From Janthinobacterium sp. 61 (GTDB taxonomy: Bacteria > Pseudomonadota > Gammaproteobacteria > Burkholderiales > Burkholderiaceae_D), in contig NZ_PJMQ01000001.1 in NCBI RefSeq assembly GCF_002846335.1, forward strand, positions 5,766,001 to 5,830,000: a stretch of 64,000 bases of DNA, in the 5' to 3' direction. The translations under genes were made by a program, and so were the position numbers. A model generated the notes under the pieces. The model saw nothing but the letters and a program-made list of their open reading frames with translations, was not told the DNA's origin and ran no database searches. Of the stretch, positions 8,832-17,044 are shown in pieces (the first letter of the stretch is position 1; every line of letters starts with the position of its first letter).

Positions 8832-10397
8832 CTACAACTGCGACTCGATCGGCAGCCAGCGCATCACGGATACCAGCATGCGGCGCCAGAAGCCCGCTTC
8901 GGGATCGTGCGTCCACACCTTGGCGGGCTCTTCGGTGGCGTCGGACCATCGCAGGGCGCCGTTGTCGAGGAATACACGATAGCTGGTATCGCTAGCCGTC
9001 GAGTGCAGGAACAGCGTGCGCATGTCGGCCGCCAGCGCGGCATCGTCGAACAGCACGCCCATCTCCGTGTTCAGCTGGGCCGAGCGGGGATCGAGGTTGA
9101 AGGAGCCGACGAAGCCTCGCTGGCCATCCACCACCACGGCCTTGGTATGCAGGCTGGCGCGGCTCGAACCCATCAGGCTGATGCGCTTGCGGTGCAGGGT
9201 CTTCAATTCAAACAGGTCCACGCCCCCGCCCAGCAGTGCTTCGCGGTAGCGCGCATAGCCCGCGTGCACGAGGGCAACGTCGGTGGCGGCCAGCGAGTTG
9301 GTCAGCACCTGGACCTTGACGCCGGCGGCGACCTTCTCGGCCAGGGTCTGCGTCAGCGCCTGGCCGGGCACGAAGTAGGGCGAAGTCAGCAGCGCTTCTT
9401 CACGCGCCTGCGTCAACAGGGGCAGCAAGCTGTGCATGAGCCAGTGCTCGCTGCGCTGCAAACTGGCCACGGGCGCAGCTTTTTCCGGCGGGTCCGACAA
9501 TACTTGTACCTGCGCGCTCCAGTGCAGGCGCAAGCGGCCATCCAGGTGGGCCTGCAACTGGCCCGCATCGGTCAGTTGCCGCAGGTAGGGCGAGGCGCCC
9601 AGTTCGCCCGTCAGCGCATCGAGGCGGGCGCGCACAGCCTGCAGTTCCGCAGCGCCCGCGTTTTTGCCGGCATGCAAGGCGCCGATGGGGATGACGGCGC
9701 GGCTGTTCCAGAAGCGGTCAAAGATGTCGCTCGTCTGCTGCACGGCGGGCCCCACCAGCAGCAAGTCGGCATCCTGGAAATTGACTTGCTCGGCGGCATC
9801 GAAGTATTCATCGCCGATATTGCGCCCGCCGACGAGGGCGACCCTGCCGTCGACGATCCAGGCCTTGTTGTGCATGCGCCGGTTCAGGCTGACGGCGCGC
9901 AAGGCCATTTCCATGGCGCGCAGCCAGATGCCATCGCGGTTGCGGCCCGGATTGAAGATGCGCACGTCGATCAGCGGATGGCTGTCGAGCGCGAGGATGG
10001 CGGCGTCCTGGCCTCGCGCGTTGATATCGTCGAGCAACACGCGCACGCGCACGCCGCGGTCTGCCGCGCGCAGCAGTTCGCGCACCAGCAGGCGTCCCGT
10101 GACGTCGTTGTGCCAGATGTAGTACTGCAGGTCGATGCTGCGGCCCGCCTCGCGCGCGCTCAGGGCGCGCAGGGCGAACGCTTCGAGATTGTCGTCGATC
10201 AGGGCCGTGCCGCTCTGGTCCGGGCGTTGCGCCAGCTGCGGCGCCAGCACGCGGTCGAGCAGGGTGGCGTCTGCAGCGACGGGCAAGGCTGCTCCCGGTG
10301 CGCCCAGCGACCGTTCGGCAAAGCGCCCATAGCTGTACAGGGCGGCGATGCTGAGCAGGGCAAACAGCGTGGCCAGCAGCAGCAGTTTGACGAACAT
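8832..10397 (-). CDS. Phospholipase D family protein (cardiolipin synthase-like)
   Basis: A membrane-anchored PLD-superfamily enzyme, probably a phosphatidyl transferase or phospholipase. With the start at 10397 it has 521 residues: a membrane segment at 1-20 (MFVKLLLLATLF...), then two HKD motifs, HNKAWIVD at 176-183 and HTKAVVVD at 417-424, each followed by the G-G/S-x-N stretch that completes the catalytic site. The start is uncertain: the frame stays open to 10541, while an ATG with an AGGA site at 10462 lies in another frame and stops after 17 codons just past a six-C run. Substrate cannot be told from sequence. Confidence 0.88.
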   Translation of the reverse strand: MFVKLLLLATLFALLSIAALYSYGRFAERSLGAPGAALPVAADATLLDRVLAPQLAQRPDQSGTALIDDNLEAFALRALSAREAGRSIDLQYYIWHNDVTGRLLVRELLRAADRGVRVRVLLDDINARGQDAAILALDSHPLIDVRIFNPGRNRDGIWLRAMEMALRAVSLNRRMHNKAWIVDGRVALVGGRNIGDEYFDAAEQVNFQDADLLLVGPAVQQTSDIFDRFWNSRAVIPIGALHAGKNAGAAELQAVRARLDALTGELGASPYLRQLTDAGQLQAHLDGRLRLHWSAQVQVLSDPPEKAAPVASLQRSEHWLMHSLLPLLTQAREEALLTSPYFVPGQALTQTLAEKVAAGVKVQVLTNSLAATDVALVHAGYARYREALLGGGVDLFELKTLHRKRISLMGSSRASLHTKAVVVDGQRGFVGSFNLDPRSAQLNTEMGVLFDDAALAADMRTLFLHSTASDTSYRVFLDNGALRWSDATEEPAKVWTHDPEAGFWRRMLVSVMRWLPIESQL

Positions 10398-10606
10398 GCG
10401 GCGCACCGTCAGCGGACCGCGCGCTTGGTACGGCGTGCGGTGTAGAGGGGGGACTGGCGCATGCGGGTGTCTTTCCTGAGCGGGACGGGTAGTGGCCGAT
10501 TGTAGCAGTTTCTGCAATGCACGATTTTCATCCTGGAACATCCTTGCCTGCCGTCAAAAATGCGAGAATGATCAATCATCAATGTTAATGATCAGGAGAC
10601 TGCGGC

Positions 10607-11962
10607 ATGGTTGGGATGTTGACGGGAGTGACGGCAGCCATGCTGTCGGCGGGCATGGCGGCAGCGCCGGGTGCCGAAGTGGTGCAGCCGCAGATCGAGC
10701 GCGTCGTGGCGCAGATATCGCCGCAGCGCATTGAGGCGCACGTGCGCAAGCTGGTCAGTTTCCAGACGCGTCACACCATGTCCGATACCGCGTCCGACAC
10801 GCGCGGCATCGGCGCGGCCAGGCGCTGGATCAAGACTGAGCTGGAGCGCTGCGGCGCGCAGGCGGGCGGACGACTGCAGGTGGCGTTCGACAGCCATGTG
10901 GCGCCCGTGTCGAAGCGCATTGCGAGGCCGACTGAAATCGTCAACGTGGTCGCGACCCTGCCGGGCAAGCAGCCGCAATCGGCCGGGCGCATCTATGTCG
11001 TCAGCGGCCACTACGACTCGCGCGCCACCGACGTGATGGATGCGCAGGGCGACGCGCCCGGCGCCAACGACGACGCATCGGGTACGGCGGCCGTGATCGA
11101 GATGGCGTGCGTGATGGCGCGCTACCAGTTCGATGCCACGCTCGTCTTCATGGCGGTGGCGGCCGAGGAACAGGGTTTATTGGGTTCCGGCCATTGGGCG
11201 CAGCAGGCGAAGTTGAACAAGCTCAACATCGCCGGCATGCTCAACAACGACATCATCGGCAGTTCGCGCGCCGACGACGGCACGGTCGATGGCGGCCAGG
11301 TGCGCCTGTTTGCCGAGGGCATCCCTGCAGTGAAGGAAATGAGCGATGGCGTGCGCGCCCTGGTGGCGACGGGTGGAGAAAATGATTCCATCTCGCGCCA
11401 GCTGGCGCGCCACGTGAAGCAGGTGGGCGAGCGCTACGTACCGGGCTTTACGGTCAACGTCATCCAGCGCGCCGACCGCTACCTGCGCGGCGGCGATCAT
11501 ATGCCTTTCCTCGCGCAAGGCTACGCCGCGCTGCGTTTCACGGAACCGCACGAGGATTTTTCCCACCAGCATCAGGATGTGCGCGTGGAGCATGGCGTGC
11601 AGTATGGCGATTTGCCGCAATTCGTCGACTACGATTATGTGGCGAAAGTGGCAAGGGTGAATGCGGCGGCGCTTGCTTCTCTGGCCTTGGCGCCCGCCGC
11701 GCCCGCCGGCGTGCAGGTGCGCACGGCCCAGCTGGAGAACGCCACTTCGCTGCAATGGCAGCCGAACACGGAGCCGGACCTGGCCGGCTACCGCATTGTC
11801 TGGCGCGCCACCACGGCAGACCAGTGGCAGGGGGCACAGGACGTGGGTAATGTCACCGAGGCCAAGGTCAAGCTGTCTAAAGATAACTATTTCTTTGGCG
11901 TCCAGGCCATCGATCGCGACGGCAATGTCAGCGTGGCAAGCTACCCCATGCCGTTGCGCTAA
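10607..11962 (+). CDS. Secreted M28 family zinc aminopeptidase
   Basis: A 451-residue exported metallopeptidase. Residues 1-22 form a signal peptide; the catalytic domain has the M28 zinc ligands in order: GHYDS (His135), GANDDASGTA (Asp155 or 156), AAEEQGLLGS (Glu187/188) and NNDIIG (Asp215), with a later GGDHMPF histidine. The last roughly 85 residues look like a fibronectin-III-type domain. The start at 10607 has AGGAG nine bases upstream. It probably trims peptides in the periplasm or outside the cell. It is flanked by oppositely oriented genes, so it is a single transcription unit. Confidence 0.92.
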   Translation: MVGMLTGVTAAMLSAGMAAAPGAEVVQPQIERVVAQISPQRIEAHVRKLVSFQTRHTMSDTASDTRGIGAARRWIKTELERCGAQAGGRLQVAFDSHVAPVSKRIARPTEIVNVVATLPGKQPQSAGRIYVVSGHYDSRATDVMDAQGDAPGANDDASGTAAVIEMACVMARYQFDATLVFMAVAAEEQGLLGSGHWAQQAKLNKLNIAGMLNNDIIGSSRADDGTVDGGQVRLFAEGIPAVKEMSDGVRALVATGGENDSISRQLARHVKQVGERYVPGFTVNVIQRADRYLRGGDHMPFLAQGYAALRFTEPHEDFSHQHQDVRVEHGVQYGDLPQFVDYDYVAKVARVNAAALASLALAPAAPAGVQVRTAQLENATSLQWQPNTEPDLAGYRIVWRATTADQWQGAQDVGNVTEAKVKLSKDNYFFGVQAIDRDGNVSVASYPMPLR

Positions 11963-13717
11963 TCAGGAACCGACTGGCAGGCGCGCAAGAAAGCCGTGAA
12001 TCTGCGAAACAACCGCCGCCCCTTCGCCCACGGCGGCGGCCACGCGCTTGGTCGAGCCGGCGCGCACGTCACCGATGGCGAACACGCCCGGCACGCTCGT
12101 TTCCAGCGCGGCACGGTCCGGCAAGTCGGGCGGGTAGATTGCATGGCCGTGGGCGCGGCATTCGGCGCGCGTGACGTCGAAGCCCGTGCGGATGAAACCC
12201 TGCTCATCGACGGCCACGGCGCAGTCGTGCAGCCAGTCCGTGTTCGGATCGGCGCCGACGAAGAGAAACACGCGGCGCACGGCGCAATCGCACTCTTCGC
12301 CCGTTTGATTGTTGTGCCAGCGGGCGCCCGTCAAGCCATCGTCGTCGCCTTCGAGGGCGATGATTTCCGTGTGCGTGTGCAGGGTAATGTTGGGCGTGGC
12401 GGCGATGCGCTCGATCAGGTAGCTCGACATGCTGGCAGCGAGGCCCTCGCCGCGGATCACCATGTGCACCCTGGCCGCGTGGGCAGCGAGGAATACGGCC
12501 GCCTGGCCGGCCGAATTGCCGCCGCCCACCAGGATGATCTCTTCCTGCTTGCACAGCTTGGCTTCGATGGGCGAGGCCCAGTAGTACACGCCCCGTCCTT
12601 CATACGTTTTCAGGTTGGCCAGCGATGGCCTGCGGTAGCGCGCGCCGCAGGACAGCACCACCGTGCGGGCGCGCACCTGGGTGCCGTCGCACAGATTGAC
12701 GCGCAGGGGCCAGCTGTCGCATAGCAAGTTGGCGGCGCTGGCCGGGGTAGCGATTTCGACGCCGAATTTTTGCGCCTGCACATAGGCGCGCCCCGCCAGC
12801 GCACGGCCGGAAATGCCGGTGGGAAAACCCAGGTAATTTTCGATGCGCGCGCTGGCGCCCGCCTGGCCGCCATAGGCGCGCTGCTCCAGCGCCAGCACCG
12901 ATAGCCCTTCCGAGGCCGCATACACGGCCGTGGCCAGACCGGCTGGCCCGGCGCCCACCACCAGCACGTCGAAGATCTTGTCACCGGACAAATCGGGCAG
13001 CATGCCCAGGCAGCGTCCCAGTTCCGCATTGCCGGGATTCTTCATGACCTTGCCGTCGGGACACACCACCAGCGGCCATTCCTGCTGCGTTGGCTGGTAG
13101 CGCTTGGCCAGCGCGGCTGCCGCCGCATCGCTGGCCGGGTCGAGCACCGTGTGCGGGTGGCCATTGCTCGACAGGAAACTTTGCAGGTGGAACAGATTGC
13201 CATTGCCGCGTGGCCCCACCAGCACGGGGCCGCCTGAATTGACTTCGATCAAGGCCACGCGGCGCAGGATCAGGGCGCGCACGATGCGCTCGCCCATTTC
13301 CGCTTCTGCCACGATCAGCGCGCGCAGGGATTCCGAGCTGATCACGAGCACATCCACGTTGCCCACGGCATGGCCGTTGACGAGGGCGGGGCGGCCCGAC
13401 AATTGCGCCACTTCGGCGATGAAGTGGCCGGGGCCGACTTCTCGCATCAGCGAGGTGCGGCCCAGTCCCTCGTGACGCGTGACGGCGACGTGGCCCGCCA
13501 GGATGACCAGCATGCCGAAGCTGCTGCTGCCCGCCTCGAACAGGGTGGCGCCGTCCGCATAGTGGCAGACCGCGCCATAGCGCTGCAAGCGGCGCAGTTC
13601 CGCTTCGGTGAAAACGGGGGAAATCTGGTGCATGCGGCCCTGGATATCGAGGCTGCTGGCCTGGACGGGATCGTCCTGCGTGGTTTCGGGGATGAATTCG
13701 GGTGCGCTGCTGCTCAT
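11963..13717 (-). CDS. Cyclic-nucleotide-binding / thioredoxin-reductase-like fusion
   Basis: A 584-residue fusion. Residues about 36-150 look like a cyclic-nucleotide-binding (CRP-type) domain (FEAGSSSFGMLVILAGHVAV), about 160-235 a thioredoxin-fold-like linker, and 248-580 a pyridine-nucleotide disulfide oxidoreductase core with FAD motif VVGAGPAGLATAVYAASEG, NADPH motif VGGGNSAGQAA and the GVFAIGD motif. The redox CxxC of true thioredoxin reductases is missing: the usual place reads in the region after ENYLGFPTG with no Cys pair. It may be a regulated flavin oxidoreductase of other substrate. Related fusions exist in actinobacteria and proteobacteria; the physiological role is unclear. Confidence 0.85.
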   Translation of the reverse strand: MSSSAPEFIPETTQDDPVQASSLDIQGRMHQISPVFTEAELRRLQRYGAVCHYADGATLFEAGSSSFGMLVILAGHVAVTRHEGLGRTSLMREVGPGHFIAEVAQLSGRPALVNGHAVGNVDVLVISSESLRALIVAEAEMGERIVRALILRRVALIEVNSGGPVLVGPRGNGNLFHLQSFLSSNGHPHTVLDPASDAAAAALAKRYQPTQQEWPLVVCPDGKVMKNPGNAELGRCLGMLPDLSGDKIFDVLVVGAGPAGLATAVYAASEGLSVLALEQRAYGGQAGASARIENYLGFPTGISGRALAGRAYVQAQKFGVEIATPASAANLLCDSWPLRVNLCDGTQVRARTVVLSCGARYRRPSLANLKTYEGRGVYYWASPIEAKLCKQEEIILVGGGNSAGQAAVFLAAHAARVHMVIRGEGLAASMSSYLIERIAATPNITLHTHTEIIALEGDDDGLTGARWHNNQTGEECDCAVRRVFLFVGADPNTDWLHDCAVAVDEQGFIRTGFDVTRAECRAHGHAIYPPDLPDRAALETSVPGVFAIGDVRAGSTKRVAAAVGEGAAVVSQIHGFLARLPVGS

Positions 13718-13965
13718 GACTGATCCATTGATTGAATAAGCAAATTACTAAAATAACTAACCGTCACGAGTCTAGCGCATGCGCGCGCGGCTCGCTGGCG
13801 CAACGCACGCGGCAGCCCTGGCATGGCGCAAAGTCAGGCGCCATGCGGCCTGGCGCGCAGGCGGGAGCAGCGTGGGCTGCCTGGCGGGGCGGCGGTTTTT
13901 AGCCATACGCCGTCCAGCATCTCATATTAGAATGGGTCTTTGTTGAATTTACTCAAACAGACACG

Positions 13966-14868
13966 ATGGCTTACAAGACACTTGAAGATACGATAGGCAA
14001 TACCCCGCTGGTGCAACTGACGCGCTTGCCGGGCGCCGATGCGATTGCGCGCAACAACGTCATCCTCGGCAAGCTGGAAGGCAACAACCCGGCTGGCTCC
14101 GTGAAGGACCGCGCCGCCATGTCCATGCTCAAGCGCGCTGAAGAGCGCGGTGTCATCAAGCCAGGCGATACCCTGATCGAGGCCACCAGCGGCAATACGG
14201 GCATCGCGCTGGCCATGGCCGCCGCCTTGCGCGGCTACAAGATGCTGCTCCTGATGCCAGACAACCTCAGTGTGGAACGCCGTCAGAGCATGGCCGCATA
14301 CGGCGCCGACATCTTGTTGACGCCGAAAACGGGCGGCATGGAATATGCGCGCGACCTGGCCGAGCAGATGCAGAAGGATGGCCGCGGCGTGATTCTCGAC
14401 CAGTTCGCCAACGAAGACAATTCGCGTGCCCACTATGAAAGCACGGGGCCGGAAATCTGGCGCGATACCAATGGCCAAGTCACCCATTTCGTCAGCGCCA
14501 TGGGCACGACGGGCACCATCATGGGCGTGTCGCGCTATTTGAAGGAACAGAATCCCGCCATCCAGATCATCGGCGCTCAGCCAGAGGATGGATCGCAGAT
14601 TCCCGGCATCCGCAAATGGCCGGAAGCGTACTTGCCGAAAATTTACGACAAGTCGCGCGTGGACCAAGTGGAATACGTGAGCCAGGGAGTGGCTGAGCGC
14701 ATGGCGCGCAGCCTGGCGGCGGAAGAGGGCTTGTTCTGCGGCATCTCCGCGGCCGGCGCCTGCGAAATTGCGCTGCGCATCTCGCAAACGGTGGAAAACG
14801 CGACCATCGTGTTCGTCGTCTGCGATCGCGGCGACCGTTACTTGTCGACGGGTGTCTTCCCTGCCTGA
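13966..14868 (+). CDS. cysM: Cysteine synthase B (O-acetylserine sulfhydrylase)
   Basis: PLP enzyme making cysteine from O-acetylserine and sulfide or thiosulfate. The 300-residue length fits CysM. The PLP lysine is Lys47 in NNPAGSVKDRAA, the substrate loop EATSGNTGIALA follows, and the MGTTGTIMG glycine loop binds the phosphate. The long LLMPDNLSVERRQSM segment is typical of CysM rather than CysK. The start is 248 bases after the divergent fusion gene, leaving room for its own promoter. A copy of the palindromic repeat begins 20 bases after its stop. Confidence 0.96.
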   Translation: MAYKTLEDTIGNTPLVQLTRLPGADAIARNNVILGKLEGNNPAGSVKDRAAMSMLKRAEERGVIKPGDTLIEATSGNTGIALAMAAALRGYKMLLLMPDNLSVERRQSMAAYGADILLTPKTGGMEYARDLAEQMQKDGRGVILDQFANEDNSRAHYESTGPEIWRDTNGQVTHFVSAMGTTGTIMGVSRYLKEQNPAIQIIGAQPEDGSQIPGIRKWPEAYLPKIYDKSRVDQVEYVSQGVAERMARSLAAEEGLFCGISAAGACEIALRISQTVENATIVFVVCDRGDRYLSTGVFPA

Positions 14869-14888
14869 TGCAGGACGCCCAAGCGAAG

Positions 14889-14989
14889 CTCGCGCGGCGC
14901 GCTTTGCGGCCGGCGATGCTCACCGGCTCGGCGCCCCCGTGCAGAGCACGGTTGCGCTTCTTAGCCACAAATCATTACCGCTCGCTACG
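14889..14989. repeat. Palindromic intergenic repeat, copy 2 of 3 (diverged)
   Basis: This copy lies just downstream of cysM and shares both outer arms with the copies at 3811 and 32638 (GCGCTTTGCGGCCGGCGATG on the left, GCCACAAATCA and CGCTCGCTACG on the right). Its centre differs: instead of the perfect ACCGTACT/AGTACGGT it has a longer GC-rich loop, making it 101 bp. The conserved arms with changed loop suggest the folded structure matters or that several subfamilies exist. Confidence 0.75.
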
Positions 14990-15115
14990 GTTTTGTTGGG
15001 CGTCGATACAGCGTTGGGAATACGGTAGGAAATTATATCGGCCAGAACGGCCTGAGAAGTGCTGGAAATACCCCCTCCCCATGGCGGGGAGGGAAAACCT
15101 GCGAAACTGGCAGGA

Positions 15116-15448
15116 TCAGCCTTGTGGCATTTCGCCTTCTTTTGGCTTGAATTGCTTGTCGCTGATGCGGAATTTGTTACGACGGTCACCCATCAGGTAA
15201 CGCAGGTCGCGAATGCTCAGGTCGCTCACTTCATGCATGCGGATCAGCAGCGAAGCGCCGACGGGCAGGCGGTGGTGACGGATTTTGCTGATGACCGGTG
15301 GCGCGACTTCCAGCGCGCGGGACAGCGCTGCGTCATTTTTCAGGCGCAGGTTTTCGATCAGGGTATCGAGCAATCTGTTTGGGTTGTACTGGAGCAGATC
15401 GTCGGAGTCCGAATCGCTGTTCATATCAATGCCGACTTGGTTTGTCAT
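15116..15448 (-). CDS. Small helix-turn-helix-like protein, function unknown
   Basis: About 110 residues from the ATG at 15448, which has AGAAGGA upstream. After an acidic stretch (DSDSDSDD) comes a helical region with the look of a lambda-repressor-type HTH: NDAALSRALEVAPPVISKIRHHRLPVG, where ALSRALEV and PPVISKIRH would be the two DNA-binding helices, then a LIRMHEVSDLSIRDLRYLMGD helix and a charged tail. It resembles short Cro/CI-like regulators of Oxalobacteraceae. It is monocistronic, with more than 400 bases of AT-rich DNA upstream. A regulatory role is inferred only. Confidence 0.65.
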   Translation of the reverse strand: MTNQVGIDMNSDSDSDDLLQYNPNRLLDTLIENLRLKNDAALSRALEVAPPVISKIRHHRLPVGASLLIRMHEVSDLSIRDLRYLMGDRRNKFRISDKQFKPKEGEMPQG

Positions 15449-15886
15449 GATGTTAATGTTCCTTCTGTAGTTGCACTGCAAAGTAAAAAACACTCGGAGC
15501 TCGCTCTTGCTGCGTTCATGTTCATTCTTTACCAAAAGGAACGAATTCACACACGGTACGATCCGGGATACAGTTTTTCATGATATATACACAATTGTAC
15601 AGCAGGATTCAATTTCAGACCGGAAAGCCTGATAATCTTGCTTTGCGCAAAATAAGTGTTGTCTTGTTGCAACAGCTATTTATTCTTTATTATGCTCTAT
15701 CATAGAACAAAAATTGTACTTTGACAAAAGTTAAGTGTAGAACCATTTCTGTATTCCGTGCCGCACAAAGGCTGGCGAGCGAGGCTGGCACATGTTATCG
15801 CTCCCACCATAGACCTGTTTGCTGGTCGCTTCAACATCGCTTACGCTTTCTTACAAGTAATATTATAACTTTACACTGACTTTCGG
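15449..15886. other. AT-rich intergenic stretch, no gene seen
   Basis: This 438-base region between the stop of mltB and the start of the small HTH-like gene is much richer in A and T than its surroundings. It holds two copies of AATTGTAC (15593-15600 and 15712-15719), the palindrome TGTTGCAACA and several TATA-like strings, consistent with promoter and operator DNA for the HTH-like gene. No convincing coding frame or RNA gene was found. Confidence 0.5.
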
Positions 15887-17044
15887 TTAGCGTGCGCGCA
15901 CTTGGCTGATGGCCTTGCCCAAGTCGATGACAGACATGGCATAAAAATAACTTCTGTTGTACTGAGTTATAGCAAAAAAGTTATTGCTTGCCAAGTGATA
16001 CTCAGTTGCTTCTGAACCATTTTGCAGATCGATCAAGCCGAACAGCATGTTCTGGGGTGGGGATGAGACGGTACTCACGCCGGCTTCCTGCAATTCTGCC
16101 AACCGGTACTTGGCTTGCAAGCCCTGACCGATGAACTTTTCCCAGGCGTGGCTGGATGAGACGGTGACGCGATACGTGCTGATGGCCGGATCATCGCGCC
16201 GCCAGCCGTGTTCGACGAGGAAATGCGCCACGCTGCCGATGGCGTCGGCGGTGGAATTGCGCAGGTCGATGTGACCATCGCCATCGAAGTCCACCGCGTA
16301 TTTCATGATGCTGCTGGGCATGAACTGGGGCAGGCCGATGGCGCCCGCATACGAGCCGAGCAGGGTCAAGGGATCGATGCCATCCTTGCGTGCGTACAGC
16401 AGCGCGTTTTCCAGTTCCCCCTTGAAGAATTCCATGCGCGCGGCGCGCGTCGGGCTTTCCGGATAGGAAAACGCCAGGGTCGTCAGCGCATCGAGCACGC
16501 GGAAACGGCCCGTGTTGCGTCCGTACACGGTTTCCACGCCGATGATGCCGACGATGATTTCGGCCGGCACGCCATAATCGCGTTCGGCGCGCGCCAGCGC
16601 TTCGGCATTCTCTTCCCAGAATTTCACGCCCGCATTGATGCGCACCGGCTCGATGAAGCGGGCGCTGTAGGCTTGCCAGTTCTTCGGCTTGCCAGGCGGG
16701 GCCGGCTTCATCAACTGCACGGTTGACTCGACATAGCGCACCTTGCCGATCAGGGTATCGAGTTCGGCGCGGTCAAAACCGTGCTTGGCGGACATTTCAT
16801 CGAGGAAGGCGCGTACTTCTTTCCAGTTGGCATAGTCGACAAACTCACCTTCGAAGTCGAATTTCGCCGGTGCTTTTTTTGCCGTCGCCTTGGCGGGCGG
16901 CGCCTTTGCCGCACGCACGGCACGGGCGCGGTCGGCTGCGGAAATATTGCTGTTTTCGCCCGCGTGCGCGGTCGCCAGGCACAGGGGAAGGGAGAGGAGC
17001 AGGGACAGGGCGGAGGTTTTGATCGGTAACAAGGAGCGTCTCAT
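15887..17044 (-). CDS. mltB: Lytic murein transglycosylase B
   Basis: Cleaves the MurNAc-GlcNAc bond of peptidoglycan with 1,6-anhydro product formation. The 385-residue protein has a signal peptide (to about AHAGE), a Lys/Ala-rich spacer, and the family 3 lytic transglycosylase domain with catalytic Glu171 in GVETVYGRNTGR and the GAIGLPQFMPSSIM and DFDGDGHIDL segments. No lipobox is seen, so it is probably soluble in the periplasm. The ATG at 17044 overlaps the upstream stop codon by four bases (ATGA); 17050 is an alternative two codons earlier. Last gene of the MoxR-DUF58-transglutaminase group. Confidence 0.93.
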   Translation of the reverse strand: MRRSLLPIKTSALSLLLSLPLCLATAHAGENSNISAADRARAVRAAKAPPAKATAKKAPAKFDFEGEFVDYANWKEVRAFLDEMSAKHGFDRAELDTLIGKVRYVESTVQLMKPAPPGKPKNWQAYSARFIEPVRINAGVKFWEENAEALARAERDYGVPAEIIVGIIGVETVYGRNTGRFRVLDALTTLAFSYPESPTRAARMEFFKGELENALLYARKDGIDPLTLLGSYAGAIGLPQFMPSSIMKYAVDFDGDGHIDLRNSTADAIGSVAHFLVEHGWRRDDPAISTYRVTVSSSHAWEKFIGQGLQAKYRLAELQEAGVSTVSSPPQNMLFGLIDLQNGSEATEYHLASNNFFAITQYNRSYFYAMSVIDLGKAISQVRAR

